DNA from: Isoperla grammatica
Taxonomy: Eukaryota; Arthropoda; Insecta; Plecoptera; Perlodidae
Reading direction: 5' to 3'
Length of the DNA: 64,000 nt
Assembly: GCA_945910005.1 (NCBI GenBank)
Contig: OX246747.1
Location: forward strand, 14,578,746-14,642,745
Of the stretch, positions 1-11,782 are shown piece after piece; positions within the stretch are counted from its first letter, which is position 1, and every line of letters begins with the position of its first letter. The notes below the pieces were generated by a model that did not search any database, was not told where the DNA came from, and was given only the letters and a program-made list of their open reading frames with translations. The translations under genes were made by a program, and so were the position numbers.

Positions 1-399
1 CTCACTTTTGGATCAGTGTTTACTGTTTACGCACTCGAAGAATGACTAGATGCACAGTTTTCGCAATTTTTTTCAGTGCACACTTCTGTCGCCTGCGTTC
101 GTCAAATACCGTCGTTCAATACCGTTGAGTGCCCACTATGAATACTAAATAATTACTGTTCTGACTTCACTCTCAGCTCACTTCGCTAATAATGCATATT
201 GAAGCACATTATTTTATGCCTATTTTTAAAGTGCTACTATGCACGTAATTTGCTTATGTTTGGACCATCTACATTTTATAAGATAATTGGAACAGTGGGA
301 ACCAGTGCTTCCTGTCCTGTGACTGACGTTCTATATTCTATTATTGGTCGTTCGTTACTGGTCAATAATACGGGGTTTCACTTCCACTTGTGTTTTTAT
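1..399. other. flank outside the first hAT-type element, nothing recognised
   Basis: No coding signal or repeat structure is visible here. The last eight bases (392-399, gtttttat) are the left copy of the target duplication of the element that starts at 400. Confidence 0.5.
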
Positions 400-1144
400 T
401 AGGGCTGTGCGAGTACTCGAAAAGTCGAGTTCGGTCGAGTAGTTACTACTCGGCTCGAGGTGATCGAGTTTTTCATGAAAAACGAGTCGAGTTCGAGTAG
501 TTTTGATCGACTGAGCCGCCGTATTCAACTGGTTAAAAATACCGCCAATAGGTAGCGCTAGTATCCAAAAATAGCTTAAGGCTGTGTGTTCACGAAAATT
601 AGTGCAGACGTTTTTCTGAAGTTACGATTTTATTTACACTAGTTACAGTTTACCTATAGTAACCCAACTACCTGATACTCTATAGAATTTTATGGGCTTT
701 TCATTTATGTCAAAAGAATTCGTGCATTTTTTGACAGTCGATTGCGTCGTTGTAAAAACTGAACTAATGTTCGTATTCAAATTCAGTTTTAGTAACGAGG
801 TAGGCGTCCCCATGCGAATAAAATGCCCGCGTTTTTACCAAGTGTGCATTTGTATGTTCCTCACCGGATGTGATAGTCTTAATCATGACTTTTAATAAAT
901 GTTCACGTTAAAAAATAAAATAGTTGTTGTGGAAATGTGGGCTCGTGCGTGTTAGGAGGCGCTCCAAGCGGACGTGGCAGTTAGTTGAACTACGTGTACG
1001 AGCGGCAGCCAGACAGCCAGCCAGCCAGCCGTTATCCAATCTACCGCGCCGCGCCGAGGCCTTGGCCGCGCATTCCCAACCAGAGAACAACTCGCCACTT
1101 CGACTTGTGTTTTTGTAATTTCTGCCTCAACAAAGGATGCCGAA

Positions 1145-1380
1145 TGAATAGAGGATTAGAGAATATACCACATTTCCTGATATTGTTTCGATCATGTGAA
1201 GTTGACAGGCCCTCATCTACAAATACCGGCAAACTTTTCTCACTTCAAAACGTCACAGTTTGGTTTTTATAACGTTACAAAGTATAACATTTCTTCTTTC
1301 CTGGGCTTTTATCGTGAAACGGATGGTTACGTCATAAAAGAGTAAACATCATTGTGTATGAATGTGTTTGCCAATCACCG
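1145..1380. repeat. dispersed repeat, copy 1 (second copy at 27080-27310)
   Basis: About 230 bp here matches 27080-27310 with scattered substitutions and small indels. Shared words include ccacatttcc, ctacaaataccggcaa, ttttataacgtta and tggttacgtcataa. Both copies are on the same strand. The family is not identified and no termini were found. Confidence 0.6.
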
Positions 1381-1419
1381 CCTTGCAACACTACACAATT
1401 ATCGGAAAAACAACGTATA

Positions 1420-1708
1420 GGGTACGCACAACTGACGTAACAGCCGAACTACAACAATGAAATAAATTAATTAAACTGGTGGACAAACAAATAGCTGTCA
1501 AAGTAATATTTTTGCAAATAATGAGGAGAAACAATTAGTTGCAACGATAGTAACTGCTCGCCGGTTAAAATTTATGTTTAGTAATGGACAGCAACTATCT
1601 GAAAGTTTGTAAACGTTCTGAACGTTTGTTTTTCCCAATTTGACAGCTTGTTTGTCCATCGGTTCAATTCATTTGTTTCATTGTTGTGTTTTGGTGTTGT
1701 GCGTACCC
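1420..1708. mobile_element. foldback MITE with TA target site
   Basis: The left arm starts GGGTACGCACAAC and the right arm ends GTTGTGCGTACCC. Both are flanked by TA, which suggests a Tc1/mariner-like target. The inverted arms extend imperfectly for about 75 bp: acaacaatgaaa, ggacaaacaa and agctgtcaaa recur in inverted order on the right. The 289-bp element has no coding capacity. Diverged pieces of the same family lie at 20275-20350 and 21680-21835. Confidence 0.65.
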
Positions 1709-2574
1709 TATTCATTGTTGTCCGATCTCTTCACAAACCTATTATTCACTGAAATAATGTTTCATTATTACAAAAAATAATCATGCCAATGGTGTAAATT
1801 AATTGTTGCGAACAATTATAATTCATTATAGAACCAAATAACACTATAAATACACTAATTTGAGTGAAATATTATGCACAAATACAACCTTTGATTATCT
1901 TTGTGTGATAGGCTGATTGATGTTAGTCAGTTCTACGTCATGACCTGTTTTTCCCGCCATAATTATGTGTGAAATTTTCAGCTTACTTTTATGACTTAAA
2001 ATATTTACTGAAATGGAAAAATGAAATATTTTAGACTTCATAACATCCGTCAGTAATTTGGTGACGGTGAAAGAAATAAACAGGAATATTCTCAATTACG
2101 TTAGTTTACCAAATTTCTCATAACACTCACGTACGGCTGCATGAGTAGGAGGCCTACTTGCAGCGATTAAACTCCAACTACACATAACGACTCCAAAACA
2201 AGAAAACGACTCGACTCCTCGCACCCTTGAGATATACAGTGGTTCTAGCGGGGACAATACGGTCCGACCATGGTTCGCCTTCATTATCCACTTTGTATCT
2301 CAATGCTGTGGCGAATGTAGTTACACATAACCAAAAAGCTAACACAACGTATACATCATTAGATCAATTTGCCTTCGCTTGATCGATCATAAAATGCAAA
2401 TACAATTTTCTGGGAAAGTGTCACGCGCTATCACGAGGTCGTAACGTCGCTCTGCTTATTTACGGCGAAATCAACATCGTTCGTGTTAGTGTGTTACAAT
2501 AGTTACGTGATGCGTTTCGGCACTTTTTTTTTTGGCAATACACCACTGATAAAAGTATTTTCATACACTCTTAC

Positions 2575-2717
2575 CTCGAGTTATCCAAGTGTTGTTCATC
2601 ACCCTCATGGTTGTTGAGTATTGATAAGTCAGGACCTTCTCTCTTCTTTTGTTTGCAAGCCTTTGCTGCTTTGGCCCGTTTGTTGCGTTTCTTATTACGC
2701 CCTCTTTCACGAACCAT
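2575..2717 (-). CDS. candidate first coding exon, Lys/Arg-rich N terminus
   Basis: On the minus strand an ATG at 2717 opens a frame of about 47 codons ending exactly at a consensus donor (AG|GTAAGAG, donor G at 2574). The peptide begins MVRERGRNKKRNKRAKAA and then becomes acidic and polar, resembling a nuclear protein N terminus. I do not recognise the family. The exon lies inside the 5.7-kb hAT-type element, so it could be the first exon of that element's own lost gene, a captured host exon, or chance. No second exon was located downstream. Confidence 0.4.
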
Positions 2718-3404
2718 TGCCGAACTAAACACGCACACGTTCAAATCGCGAGACAACAATTATAATTTGACTTGCAATCTACATTTTATAATATTATGCA
2801 CAACAACAATATCTCATGTAGATATATAGCTGTGAAATGTGTAACGAAAACAATAGGCCTAATACTTATAATGTACACCCCACAATTGCACAACCGAAAT
2901 GATTTACACAATGCAGGTTCACTCGTAAAATTGACTGTAAAATGATCGAAAATGATCGAACTTCTTATGACAGTCGTATGAAGCACGCAAGATATACTAT
3001 GAACTATGCAGTCTACATAGGTGCCGACTACGGGGGGGCTTGGGGTCTAGCGCCCCCCCTGAAAAATGTCAGGGGGGGCGGAGCCCCCCCTGAGATTCAA
3101 TGCAACGCATAGAAAAAATACGAGACTTTCTCATGTTGATGCGCGAACTTATAACTTTCGTTCAAAACTCGCCAAAAAGATTAGCAATCTTCAAGTAATT
3201 TCAAGATGACAATTCACAAGCCATTGTGATTTTTTTGCCCAACACGGTGATGGTGTTTCGTACCAAATCGAGTCTTATTATCAAACGATTATAACTTTTT
3301 TGCAAGACGTTCACTTGACAGGCCAGGGCGATGGGGCTGGAAAAGCCAATGGATTTCTGTCAAAAAATTTTCAATTTGAGACGAATTATTTCACGTCGTT
3401 GATG

Positions 3405-3770
3405 CCCCATGTGCGCTCGGGAGAGAAAAGACCTAGGGTGACTCTGCCAGTCGTAAGAGGCGAAAAAGGAGACCCGTCTTAGCCCGGGTTGACCCCCAGC
3501 CGATTGGGCGCGGTCAAATCCAGCCCGGCGGAGCTTGGGGTAGAATAGGCCCAGAGTGACACTGCTAGTCGTAAGAGGCAACGAAAGGAGGCCCTGTCCC
3601 TTCCCCCCACTGTCCCACTGAAGATTTCTCCTCCCGCATGGCCCTGCCCTCCCTTGCTGGACTCCCCTTATGACGACTACCGTGATATAGATGGACCTGA
3701 TTCGGTAGACTTCATATGACCTAAGCTGTCGAGTACGTTGTTAAACACCACAAATCATCATCATTATCAT
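3405..3770 (+). mobile_element. SINE of the gtaagaggcgac family
   Basis: The body carries the words gtcgtaagagg, ggagaccc, ccactgtcccactgaagat and cttgctggactccc that recur at 50418-50802 and 61316-62017. It ends in an ATC-rich tail. The duplication is cacgtcgttgatg (3392-3404) against cacgtctttgatg (3771-3783), 13 bp with one mismatch. This is an insertion inside the 3016-4636 element. The SINE has no coding role. Confidence 0.72.
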
Positions 3771-4199
3771 CACGTCTTTGATGATCAGTGAAATTCGAAG
3801 TTTGTGAAGCACTTACCTCTATTTTTAAATGGCACAATCTACGATCGCACAAGTACAACGGCAATCGAGGTAATAGTAGCCTATACGTCATGACGGATAT
3901 TTAGCGACTTAGGAAAAATCACAGTTGAGCTCACAAGCTTGATTTAGTAGAGCCAAATTTTTTTCAGAGAAAGGAAAATACCACGTCGACTTGCGATGGC
4001 AGTGACGCTCATGATTACCGAACGACATACGTATAAGTATTCAAGTTTGGGATCAAAATTCTCCAGTTTTCGAAATGGGTTTCAGGAAAAGTAATCTATC
4101 ATACTGCCAAAATGAAACACTTTGCAGCTTCAAAAATCGATGGAGAAGTTTAAACGGTTTTAGATTTTGATATTTCTCTGAACTATAGCACCTCTATAG

Positions 4200-4405
4200 A
4201 TTTATCCAAACTTCGTGATGATGATATTTGGGTTTTAAGATCCCACATTTTTGCAACGAGGTTAATCGAGACGATGACTGGGTGATTATGAGGATAAGAA
4301 AACGCCACATGACATCCCAAGCCAGGATTCGAACCTGGAACGCAGAGACCGCGGTTTACTATAGACCAACGCCTAATCAACCTCGGCTAACTGCACTGGC
4401 TTTAA
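4200..4405 (-). mobile_element. tRNA-headed SINE
   Basis: Read on the minus strand, the head has an A-box-like ttagccgag stretch and a perfect B box (GGTTCGAATCC, reverse complement at 4326-4336). A body containing catgtggcg and atcaccca follows, then an ATC-rich tail. It is too decayed to fold as a tRNA gene. A sister copy lies at 24080-24292. Confidence 0.6.
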
Positions 4406-5389
4406 ACTTAGTACATACAGCAGACTACACAAAAAAAATGATACGACTTTTATTGAGGTAGGAAAAAATCAGACAATTCGAAGTCTGATAGAAACTGCAT
4501 GTCTGATTCTATCGAAACGCAGAAAATTATGCTCCATTTTTGACGAAGACTATTAAACTTCGTACTGTGTCTCCAATGTGTATGCGAGTCATTTTTTTGA
4601 GCCCCCCCTGAAAATGTTAACAAGTCGGCGCCTATGGCAGTCTATGTATTCAGCATATTATCGTACGTTATTTCAAAGAAAACGTTCTCGCTGCAGGTAG
4701 ACAGTAAGACAGACACTCTCAAAGCAAGAACAAGTCAATGAATTAAGCATGAACACGAATTGCCCTGAAATAATTTGGCATCAAGTGTTCATTGGTCGAG
4801 CGGGTATTACTTTGATGTTGAGTTTTGGTGCTTTCTGTCGGCTTTCCGTCTAGCTGATCTGCAGGTGGACATTCTGCGTTCCCGCTCAGACCGACCGCGC
4901 GGTCAGAGGGTACACCGATAAGATTACACGCACGGCTTTGTATGCGCCGACGAGCCATTGAAGTAAAGCTGTATTATTTGAAACACCCGGCCAAGTAGCA
5001 GAGGACCGCCCCAAGGACTACGCTGACCAATCAACGAACAGCAACACCTAGCGCTATCTTCCACAACAACCCTGAACTATTATAGTTTCTTTGGTCGTCC
5101 ACAGATAGCAGTCACACATAAAAAAAATCGACGCCAGCGCGTGCAGTGAGAAAACTTGTCCCTCACGGTAAAAAAACGCCCTTAAGTATCGATTTTATAA
5201 TCGACTTTGAAGAAAAAGCGACCTATCGATCATTATCGAGCAGATCGATACACGCAGACCGCGCAGACGACGCTTATTAGGCATTTACTTACGCAAATTC
5301 GCAAAAAGTGTCTGCGTTTTTTGTGAACGAAGTGTGGATTTTGTAGAAGTGGTAGCCAATAAATGGAAGGGAATCTTCGAGAGCCTAGG

Positions 5390-6000
5390 CCTACGAGATC
5401 GCTGACGCATAGGCCTACTATGTTCAAAGAGCCTAGGCCTAGGCCCTAGACCTAAAAGTACCTAATCATCAAAGATATTATATTCCCTACTGATCATCAA
5501 GTATTTGGAATCATTTTTAAAACGTTCCGTACAACTTAAGTTCAAAATGTAATCTTTGCATTATTAACCTCAAAATGGGGAAAATCTCGCCAACATGGTC
5601 TCACAAAAACAAAAGTGGCCATCTGACAACCCATCTGCAAAACAGATTATACTGTAGTTCTATTGTTTCTCCTTACTTGTCTTTCTCCTGTGCCAGGTCC
5701 CCGTGTACAGTGTAGGCCTAGGCCTAGTCCTAGGCCTAGCATTTGGCCATGCTTCGAGCATAGCCCTAGCCTATCCCAAGACCTAGGCCAAGCCTTAGTA
5801 CTTTCCTTGTCTAGATCACGTAGGCCTAGACCCAGTTGGCAGAATCTAGCATCGTTTGAGCCTTAGGCCTAGGGAGACAATAATATTGAACAAATTACAG
5901 AATATGGTTTTAGGCCTGGCCCCAGGGACAGCTTTTAGGCCAAGGCCTAGCCTAGGTGAACTTGGCGGTAGCTTAGATGGGGTCCTAGGTCTAGTCTGCC
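5390..6000. repeat. TAGGCCTA-rich patch
   Basis: The palindrome TAGGCCTA and its half-words aggcct and cctagg recur many times, often overlapping (for example around 5390-5450, 5710-5880 and 5930-6000). No unit of constant length is visible, so this is a motif cluster and not a simple tandem array. Confidence 0.7.
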
Positions 6001-6153
6001 TAGTCCTCTACCGGTAGTTATTCCTTTCCTGTATATTTTTATTATATTCAGGCACTACTCGAAACTCGACTCGAAACTCGCGAGTTATTTACTACTCGAA
6101 CTCGAACTCGACTCGATTTGGAAAAGTGCTACTCGCACACCCCTAGTTTTTAT

Positions 6154-7339
6154 ATATTTCTCTAAAGCCAGCAAAAACAACTAATTTAAAATTTCTTCAT
6201 CCTATGTATTTACGGCCGATTCGTGGTCTTATATTACGGTGTTACAAAACGAAACTTTTACTTATTATATGACATTACTATATATCTTCATTATTATATA
6301 TAATTAGGAAAATACCTACATATTTTATTTTATTCAATACTAAATATTTAAAGCCGACCTAGTTTTGTAACCGGCTTATATTACGGGGTTTCACAACAAA
6401 ATATGGCAGGTCACATACAAAAATAAAAAACACCCTTAAATTTAAATCTAAAGATTTTCCTTCAATCCTATCCTATGTATCACTGCCAAGGACAAAAGTA
6501 AGAAAAAGACCACTTAAGCCACTCATCTGCATGTGTCGTGTTGTATAACACGGCTTCTGAGAGGTTACTTGCGATTGTGTTGTATTGATTCATAACAAAG
6601 TGCATCGTCATGTGATTTACTTGCGCTTGCGGACATATGATCATTGGGCATATTTTAGATTGGTTCAAAGCTTTGGCATTGCATCTTTGAAATATCGCTA
6701 GCATGAATGGTTCGGAAGTACATGTTGATTTACCATCTTGGATGTTAATAATTATGTTGATTTGTATTGCCCTTTGCTTTTAAAGTTTTAATATACTGGT
6801 ACTTTGCATACACTGGATAAATACGCCTTCGGATATAAATAATATAAATAATATGTCCGTTGAATACATAAAAATAAAGTTTAAAACAAATAATAGCAAC
6901 TCTGGATTACCAATCACCTAGATAGCCTGTCAAATATATAAAAAAAGAATGAAGTGAAATGAGAATTGAACTGTATGAATGATCCATTGTATTTGTCTAA
7001 CTAACATGCGCGCTCGAGACAAGCGAGTAGCGATAACATTGGCAGACGCCGCTGTAATCGAATCCTTCGCCCCAAGGTCATCTCCGCGCTCGCTGCACAG
7101 AAGCCGACACCGGGCTGCCGGAAACGTTGTGATACAATTTCGAACAAACCGCGGATATTGTTTTTTGTAGCGCGTTCTTCGTGGAAAACGGTGAACTACC
7201 AGCAGCCTATTGCCGATACAACAGCGGAACTGTTATACTCGCCAAGCACACTAGCGCTAATCAAGTGACAACACGGGCTCTGGAATAGTCTTAAGGCTTG
7301 TTTCAGACACCAGTGGACCCAGGCTATATAAAGGCTCAC
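6154..7339. other. AT-rich non-coding stretch
   Basis: No coding region, tandem array or paired termini were recognised. The interval lies downstream, in minus-strand sense, of the candidate exon at 7340-7485, so part of it may be intron or 3' sequence of that gene. Confidence 0.4.
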
Positions 7340-7485
7340 CTCTAAGTCCATCGCTCCCCTCGTAAACGGGAACCTCTGTCTTGACGACGTCAGACAAGTA
7401 GAGCTCTTCGTCAGGTACGCAACACTCTTGCTTCACTTCGATGAGCACGTTTTCATCCATAGCTGCACAGCTAGCTGCTTCCAAT
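7340..7485 (-). CDS. candidate internal exon with start codon, acidic N terminus with VKQE and VKTE motifs
   Basis: On the minus strand a polypyrimidine tract and CAG acceptor (TTTTAATTTCAG) precede the exon, and GAG|GTGAGC closes it. An ATG at 7460 starts MDENVLIEVKQECC, followed by an acidic stretch with VKTE. Short IKxE/VKxE sumoylation-type motifs after MDxx are common at the N termini of metazoan zinc-finger proteins, so that is the best guess. No finger-coding exon is seen nearby. The first 25 bases would be 5' UTR. Splice sites and frame are seen; the gene identity is inference. Confidence 0.5.
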
Positions 7486-7559
7486 CTGAAATTAAAACAA
7501 GATCGATTGCAATTTGTAAACCCATTCATCGGTGGTTTCTCCAACAGTTCAATGTACGG

Positions 7560-9000
7560 TTGGCAAAGAAGGACAGGTCAGGCCTAGACCCATTGCTAGA
7601 AGCTTTGTATCTATAGGCTATCTAGGCCTAGCACCTATCGTTGAGATAGACGCTACAAATACAAATCTAAAAGTCTAGGCCTGTTGAAGACCTTGAATAG
7701 GCCTACCTACCCTACGAGTTCTCGATCTCAAACACATAGCCTAAGTCTTGTTCAATTTTTCTTTAGACGGACTGCCGCTTGCTATACAATGCATAGGCTG
7801 TGAAATACGCATACTGTAGCTGGTTACATTACGGTAGACCCCCGGTGTAAGATCCCTACCACTTAACCCTACCTTCACCAATGTTCTAGAGATAGGCAAA
7901 CGTTCGTTGCTGAAAGGCCTAGAGCCCTAAACAAATGAAGTAGATTACCTAGCCTCATCGGTCACATTATCGCCGCCTTACGGGTGCCTGTCGATGGTTT
8001 TCAGTTTTAACATGTAAACGTTTTAATTTTTAGCCAGGTCAATTTGAGTGGGAAGACAGTAAGACTGCCATTACACAGCTACTTTAAATGTTGTTTCAAT
8101 TTCTCCAAAAGATTAAAGAAATAACTTAGGTCCATGAATTGATGTGACTGGAGTGACTTGACACAATCGCTTGACATCTGCCCCATTGGTTCGGTTTCTT
8201 TTTGAAATCAAGTTCTCAGATGAAGCAGGCTTTTCACACATTCGGGCTGGTCCTAATTTGCATGATGTCCGTTTCAACCGTCTCCTTTTCGGTGTAAAAG
8301 CAACATCTAAAAATATGAAAAATCTTAGGCTAGCTGTCTCAGGCCGTAGGCCTAGTTCAGATATGATAGTTCTATTGGTAGGCCTAGCCTAGGCCTAGAC
8401 CTACCTGCATTATGAGAGTCTAGGTCGTATGTAGGCCGAAGCACAGGTAGGCCTAGCCCGTTTTATTTCTCTATGAGGTAGGCCTAGGCCTAGCCGTAGC
8501 CACCAAAACACCTACAAGTAAACCTATCTAGGCCTACCAAGTACCAAGAGCCGGGAGCCAACTTCACACCAGTTAGTAGGCCTACATGTACTGCTTTAGT
8601 CCTCGCGCCGAAATTGGGGGAAAAAATGTTCTAGGGCCTAGGCCTAGTGAAATATCGTTATATATGTACTGTGTTTTACTTACAGATACCACAGAAAAAG
8701 AAATCTTCTGCCTTGAAATGGTCGCTACACACAAACATGCACTTCGACACGGGCTAGGCCTAGGCATTGAGTTTAAAATACGGATTTTAAACACAATGCC
8801 TAGGGCCTAGGTAGGCCCCTAGGCATTGTGACCTAGGCCTACAAGAACAAGACAGCAACGAACTAGATTCTTTTCAGAAGTAACACCGGAAGGTTGAAAA
8901 GGAACCTACAAAGTCGAATGAATAGGTAATTTTGGCCTATGCGCCCTTAAGAACAAAAGTAAATAAACAAATTTGTCCAGGCCCTAGGCCTACGACATGC
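7560..9000. repeat. TAGGCCTA-rich region
   Basis: Dense TAGGCCTA, CCTAGGCC and AGGCCTAC words occur through this interval (8340-8660 and 8750-8850 are the densest). There is no confident coding region. Short open frames present here are built from the repeated word. Confidence 0.6.
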
Positions 9001-10900
9001 CTAGCCAAAGTGTAAACAAACGTGGAGCTGGAGCCAGACACGGTAAAGCACCGCCGTCCGCCACTGCATTGTACGATCTAATTTCCACAGCCGTTTATAT
9101 TTTGACGTCGCTGAAGCGCGGGATTACGAAAGGTTTGTTTGTTTGTTTTTATTTGCATCTAGTAGACTTTTATCACAGACAACTGTGCTTTTATGATACA
9201 AAAGTATGAATTGTCAAGTAGGTCTAAATTATACAAGTAAAAAATGAACTATGTCTAGACTATAGAGCTTAATTAACAAGGTACACATGTAATATGTTAA
9301 GTATTATCAAATGACAGACATAAACCACTACGTTTATCAGGGCTTTTTAAGTCGATTTATTATATATAACTCATATAACCAACTCATGTTAGCTCCTCAG
9401 GGGGCGCCCCCCCTGCGTTACAGCTGGGGGGGGGGGGGGGGGGGGGGCTCGAGCCCCGTCGCCCCCCGTACTCGGCGCCTATGGGCCCTGAGGTGATCGC
9501 AGCTCGCAGTGAAACCCATAATAGTTCAAGGTCAGGGGAGGGGTTAGGGTTCTTTCAACGGTTGGTAACACTTGTTTCATGTCAACCATAACTGATACTA
9601 ATGGCCGCCCATTCCTCTTCCGCGACGTATTTCACGACATTTCTACCACTTCCACACACCATTCCACGGTTTCCACTACTTTGGGCACCTTTCCCCATCA
9701 CTTCTTTCCTGTAGGCCTACGTGCCACCACATTTCAATAGAACATTTTTTGGATCACTTTCCAAGCGGACACGCACACTATGTGTATATTTACCCAGGTG
9801 ACCAAAAGAAGGTTTTACCCCGTCTTACCCTATCATGTCATTTCTCTATGATCATGTCTATGGGCCATAGACATGATGTGCACACGACTGATCTGTTGGC
9901 CAACTATTTTCAAATGCCAAATAGCATTGCAAGATACGGTTGGTGGGTTGGCCAACTTTGATAGAAACTCCTTCTAAAACTCACCAACTTTGGGAAAACT
10001 TGTTTTGTTTTGTTACGCTAACGTATGCATCTAATAAAAATTGACAGTACTCCAAATAATATTCCGAAAGTGAGGTTATGGTTTTGACAAAGTTGGGCTA
10101 ATCGAGTTTGTTAGCTTTGATTAGTCGTGTGCATACTGCATCCGTCTTTACATCTTTCAATCGAAATTAATCTTGGTTCAAGTCCAATTAAGGAAATTCA
10201 TTCATCCATTCATTCATTCGCTGCGCTTCCAATATTAATTGATTGAATCTCTGTACTTATTTCTTTCTCCTTACTTTTCAATTAGGACACGAACAATTTG
10301 TTTTAGTAATCATACAGGCAGCTCTAGCATGATATAAACTCTTATTATTTTGTTTTTATTTAAATGTGAATAAATTGAATAAACCGCGTTTGAACCACCT
10401 GTTGAGTACAATACTCATCAAGAGGGCTGTGAGCAGAAATGTTAATACAGTTTAGCCAACGTTGTAGTAGTAATTATGTCGTTGTATTACTTTAATTTCT
10501 CATGCACGAAAGGTGTGCGTTGTGGTCTACTTATTTTTTTTACATCCTAAAATACCATCTTATATCTTATAATTCAAATTGAATAATCGTTAGCTAATAT
10601 TTCTTTCACTGGCAAAGGGGACTGCTTTGAGTTACATTTTCTTTTATAACGTTACTTAACCTGTACGGTTGTCAGGCGGCGCGATTCGGCAACGACATCG
10701 TCTTGCATGTTCGTGCTTGAATATGAGGTTAGAATTCCGCTTTGCGCCGAGGTTGAACAGTTTGGTCAGCACATAAGATGTGTAAGGTATTTGTAATTTG
10801 CATCTGATTTTGTTTATTAGGCCTACTAGGACGGTAATACATTCGTCCATGCATTGACTTGAGGCTCATTTTCATTCCGGCAAACAAAAAGTGGGTATGG
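9001..10900. other. non-coding stretch with one poly-G tract and a lone hAT-like terminus
   Basis: A run of 22 G lies at 9426-9447. Close by, ctcggcgcctatg at 9471-9483 resembles the right terminus of the 3016-4636 element, but no partner terminus was found. The rest is AT-rich with no gene signal I can support. Confidence 0.4.
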
Positions 10901-10914
10901 TCTAAGCCTACTGT

Positions 10915-11520
10915 TCGGGCATGTCTAGGCCTAGGCCCTAGGGCCTTGGGTAGGCCTAGGCTAGGCCTAGGGTTTTAGATCCCCCAAACACTGTCTTAGA
11001 TCATCGAAAAAGGTAACTCTTAATGTTGTAGTGGACAGCAAACCTAGTTTGGGTTTATTTTAAACATTAATCTCTAGTGGTAAGTGTTTCAAGTACTTTC
11101 CGGGACGCCTAGGCCTAGGGCATAAAGCCGCGGAGCCAAATCGGGAAAATAACCCGATAATCTTGTCTAGCCTAGGCTACAATCCCTCCCTGTTGACAGG
11201 GTTTCCACGTGCCTAGAAAAGCTTGAAACCCTATTCCCACGGCAAACTTAAATCGACTTTATGAATTTCGAGAACCTTGCCAAAATAGTAGCGAACGTCC
11301 TAACCCCAGCTAGGCCTAGACGGACGGCCACTGACAGAAAAACTATTCGTCCGCAGTTGTGGTGGCTGGCCTATCCTACGTAGGCCTATATGTCTTGACT
11401 GTGCACCGATGGCCCAGCCCTAGCCCTAGGTAGATATGAATTTTGAACCGACTACAAGTGTAGGTCTACGCCTAGGCCTAGTCTAGTAACTTACCTGGCC
11501 TAGGCCTACTGGTGGGCAAG
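10915..11520. repeat. TAGGCCTA-rich region upstream of a candidate gene
   Basis: Clusters of the palindrome occur at 10920-10975, 11105-11180, 11305-11395 and 11460-11515. The last cluster ends just before the ATG at 11523. Confidence 0.6.
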
Positions 11521-11522
11521 TC

Positions 11523-11691
11523 ATGGCTCAGGCTCAGGGCAAAGGCCTAGTCCTATGTCTAGGAGACGTAAAGTCGGTGCACAACGATGAAGACAGCGGG
11601 AACGCGAACGCCGAGTCAAACATTGGCGAACTTACTTTTATTATTAGCCTACCGGGATACTGGAACGGCAAGCTCAAATGTGCATCGTGTT
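11523..11691 (+). CDS. candidate first exon, unknown protein
   Basis: An ATG at 11523 opens a 56-codon frame that ends at a good donor (GTGTT|GTAAGTT, phase 1). The peptide begins MAQAQGKGLVLCLGDV, has an acidic middle and ends near a CASC motif. A candidate next exon with acceptor TTCAAG and donor CAAG|GTAAGA lies at 12263-12366, but joining them in phase 1 gives a stop, so the pair is not supported as drawn. The family is not recognised. A TAGGCCTA cluster touches the start. Confidence 0.35.
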
Positions 11692-11782
11692 GTAAGTTAA
11701 CACAGGATCCAACTTCGTTACCGTTTAGAATAGAATATAACTCCTTATTATAGGCCTACAATAAATTGCATTTTAGTAAGGC

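Larger units (their letters stand above)
3016..4636. mobile_element. hAT-type element nested in the 400-6145 element
   Basis: The left end reads CATAGGTGCCGACT and the right end, reversed, reads CATAGGCGCCGACT. The 8-bp word gcagtcta flanks both sides (3008-3015, 4637-4644) without mismatch. G- and C-rich runs with gccccccctgaaaa follow both ends inward. The 1621-bp element contains a SINE with its own duplication (3405-3770) and a tRNA-headed SINE (about 4200-4405). No transposase is visible. A similar terminus, ctcggcgcctatg, occurs alone near 9471-9483. Confidence 0.85.
400..6145. mobile_element. 5.7-kb hAT-type DNA transposon, non-autonomous as seen
   Basis: The left end reads TAGGGCTGTGCGAGTA and the right end, reverse complemented, reads TAGGGGTGTGCGAGTA. 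Both ends are flanked by the same 8-bp word gtttttat (392-399 and 6146-6153). An 8-bp duplication with short terminal inverted repeats is the hallmark of the hAT superfamily. Both subterminal zones are packed with TCGAG/CTCGA words (about 415-510 and 6055-6120), the kind of clustered motif hAT transposases bind. No transposase reading frame is visible, so the element probably moved with help from another copy. It carries later insertions at 1420-1708, 3016-4636 and 3405-3770, and a TAGGCCTA-rich patch at 5390-6000. Ends and duplication are seen directly; the superfamily call is from established features. Confidence 0.82.
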
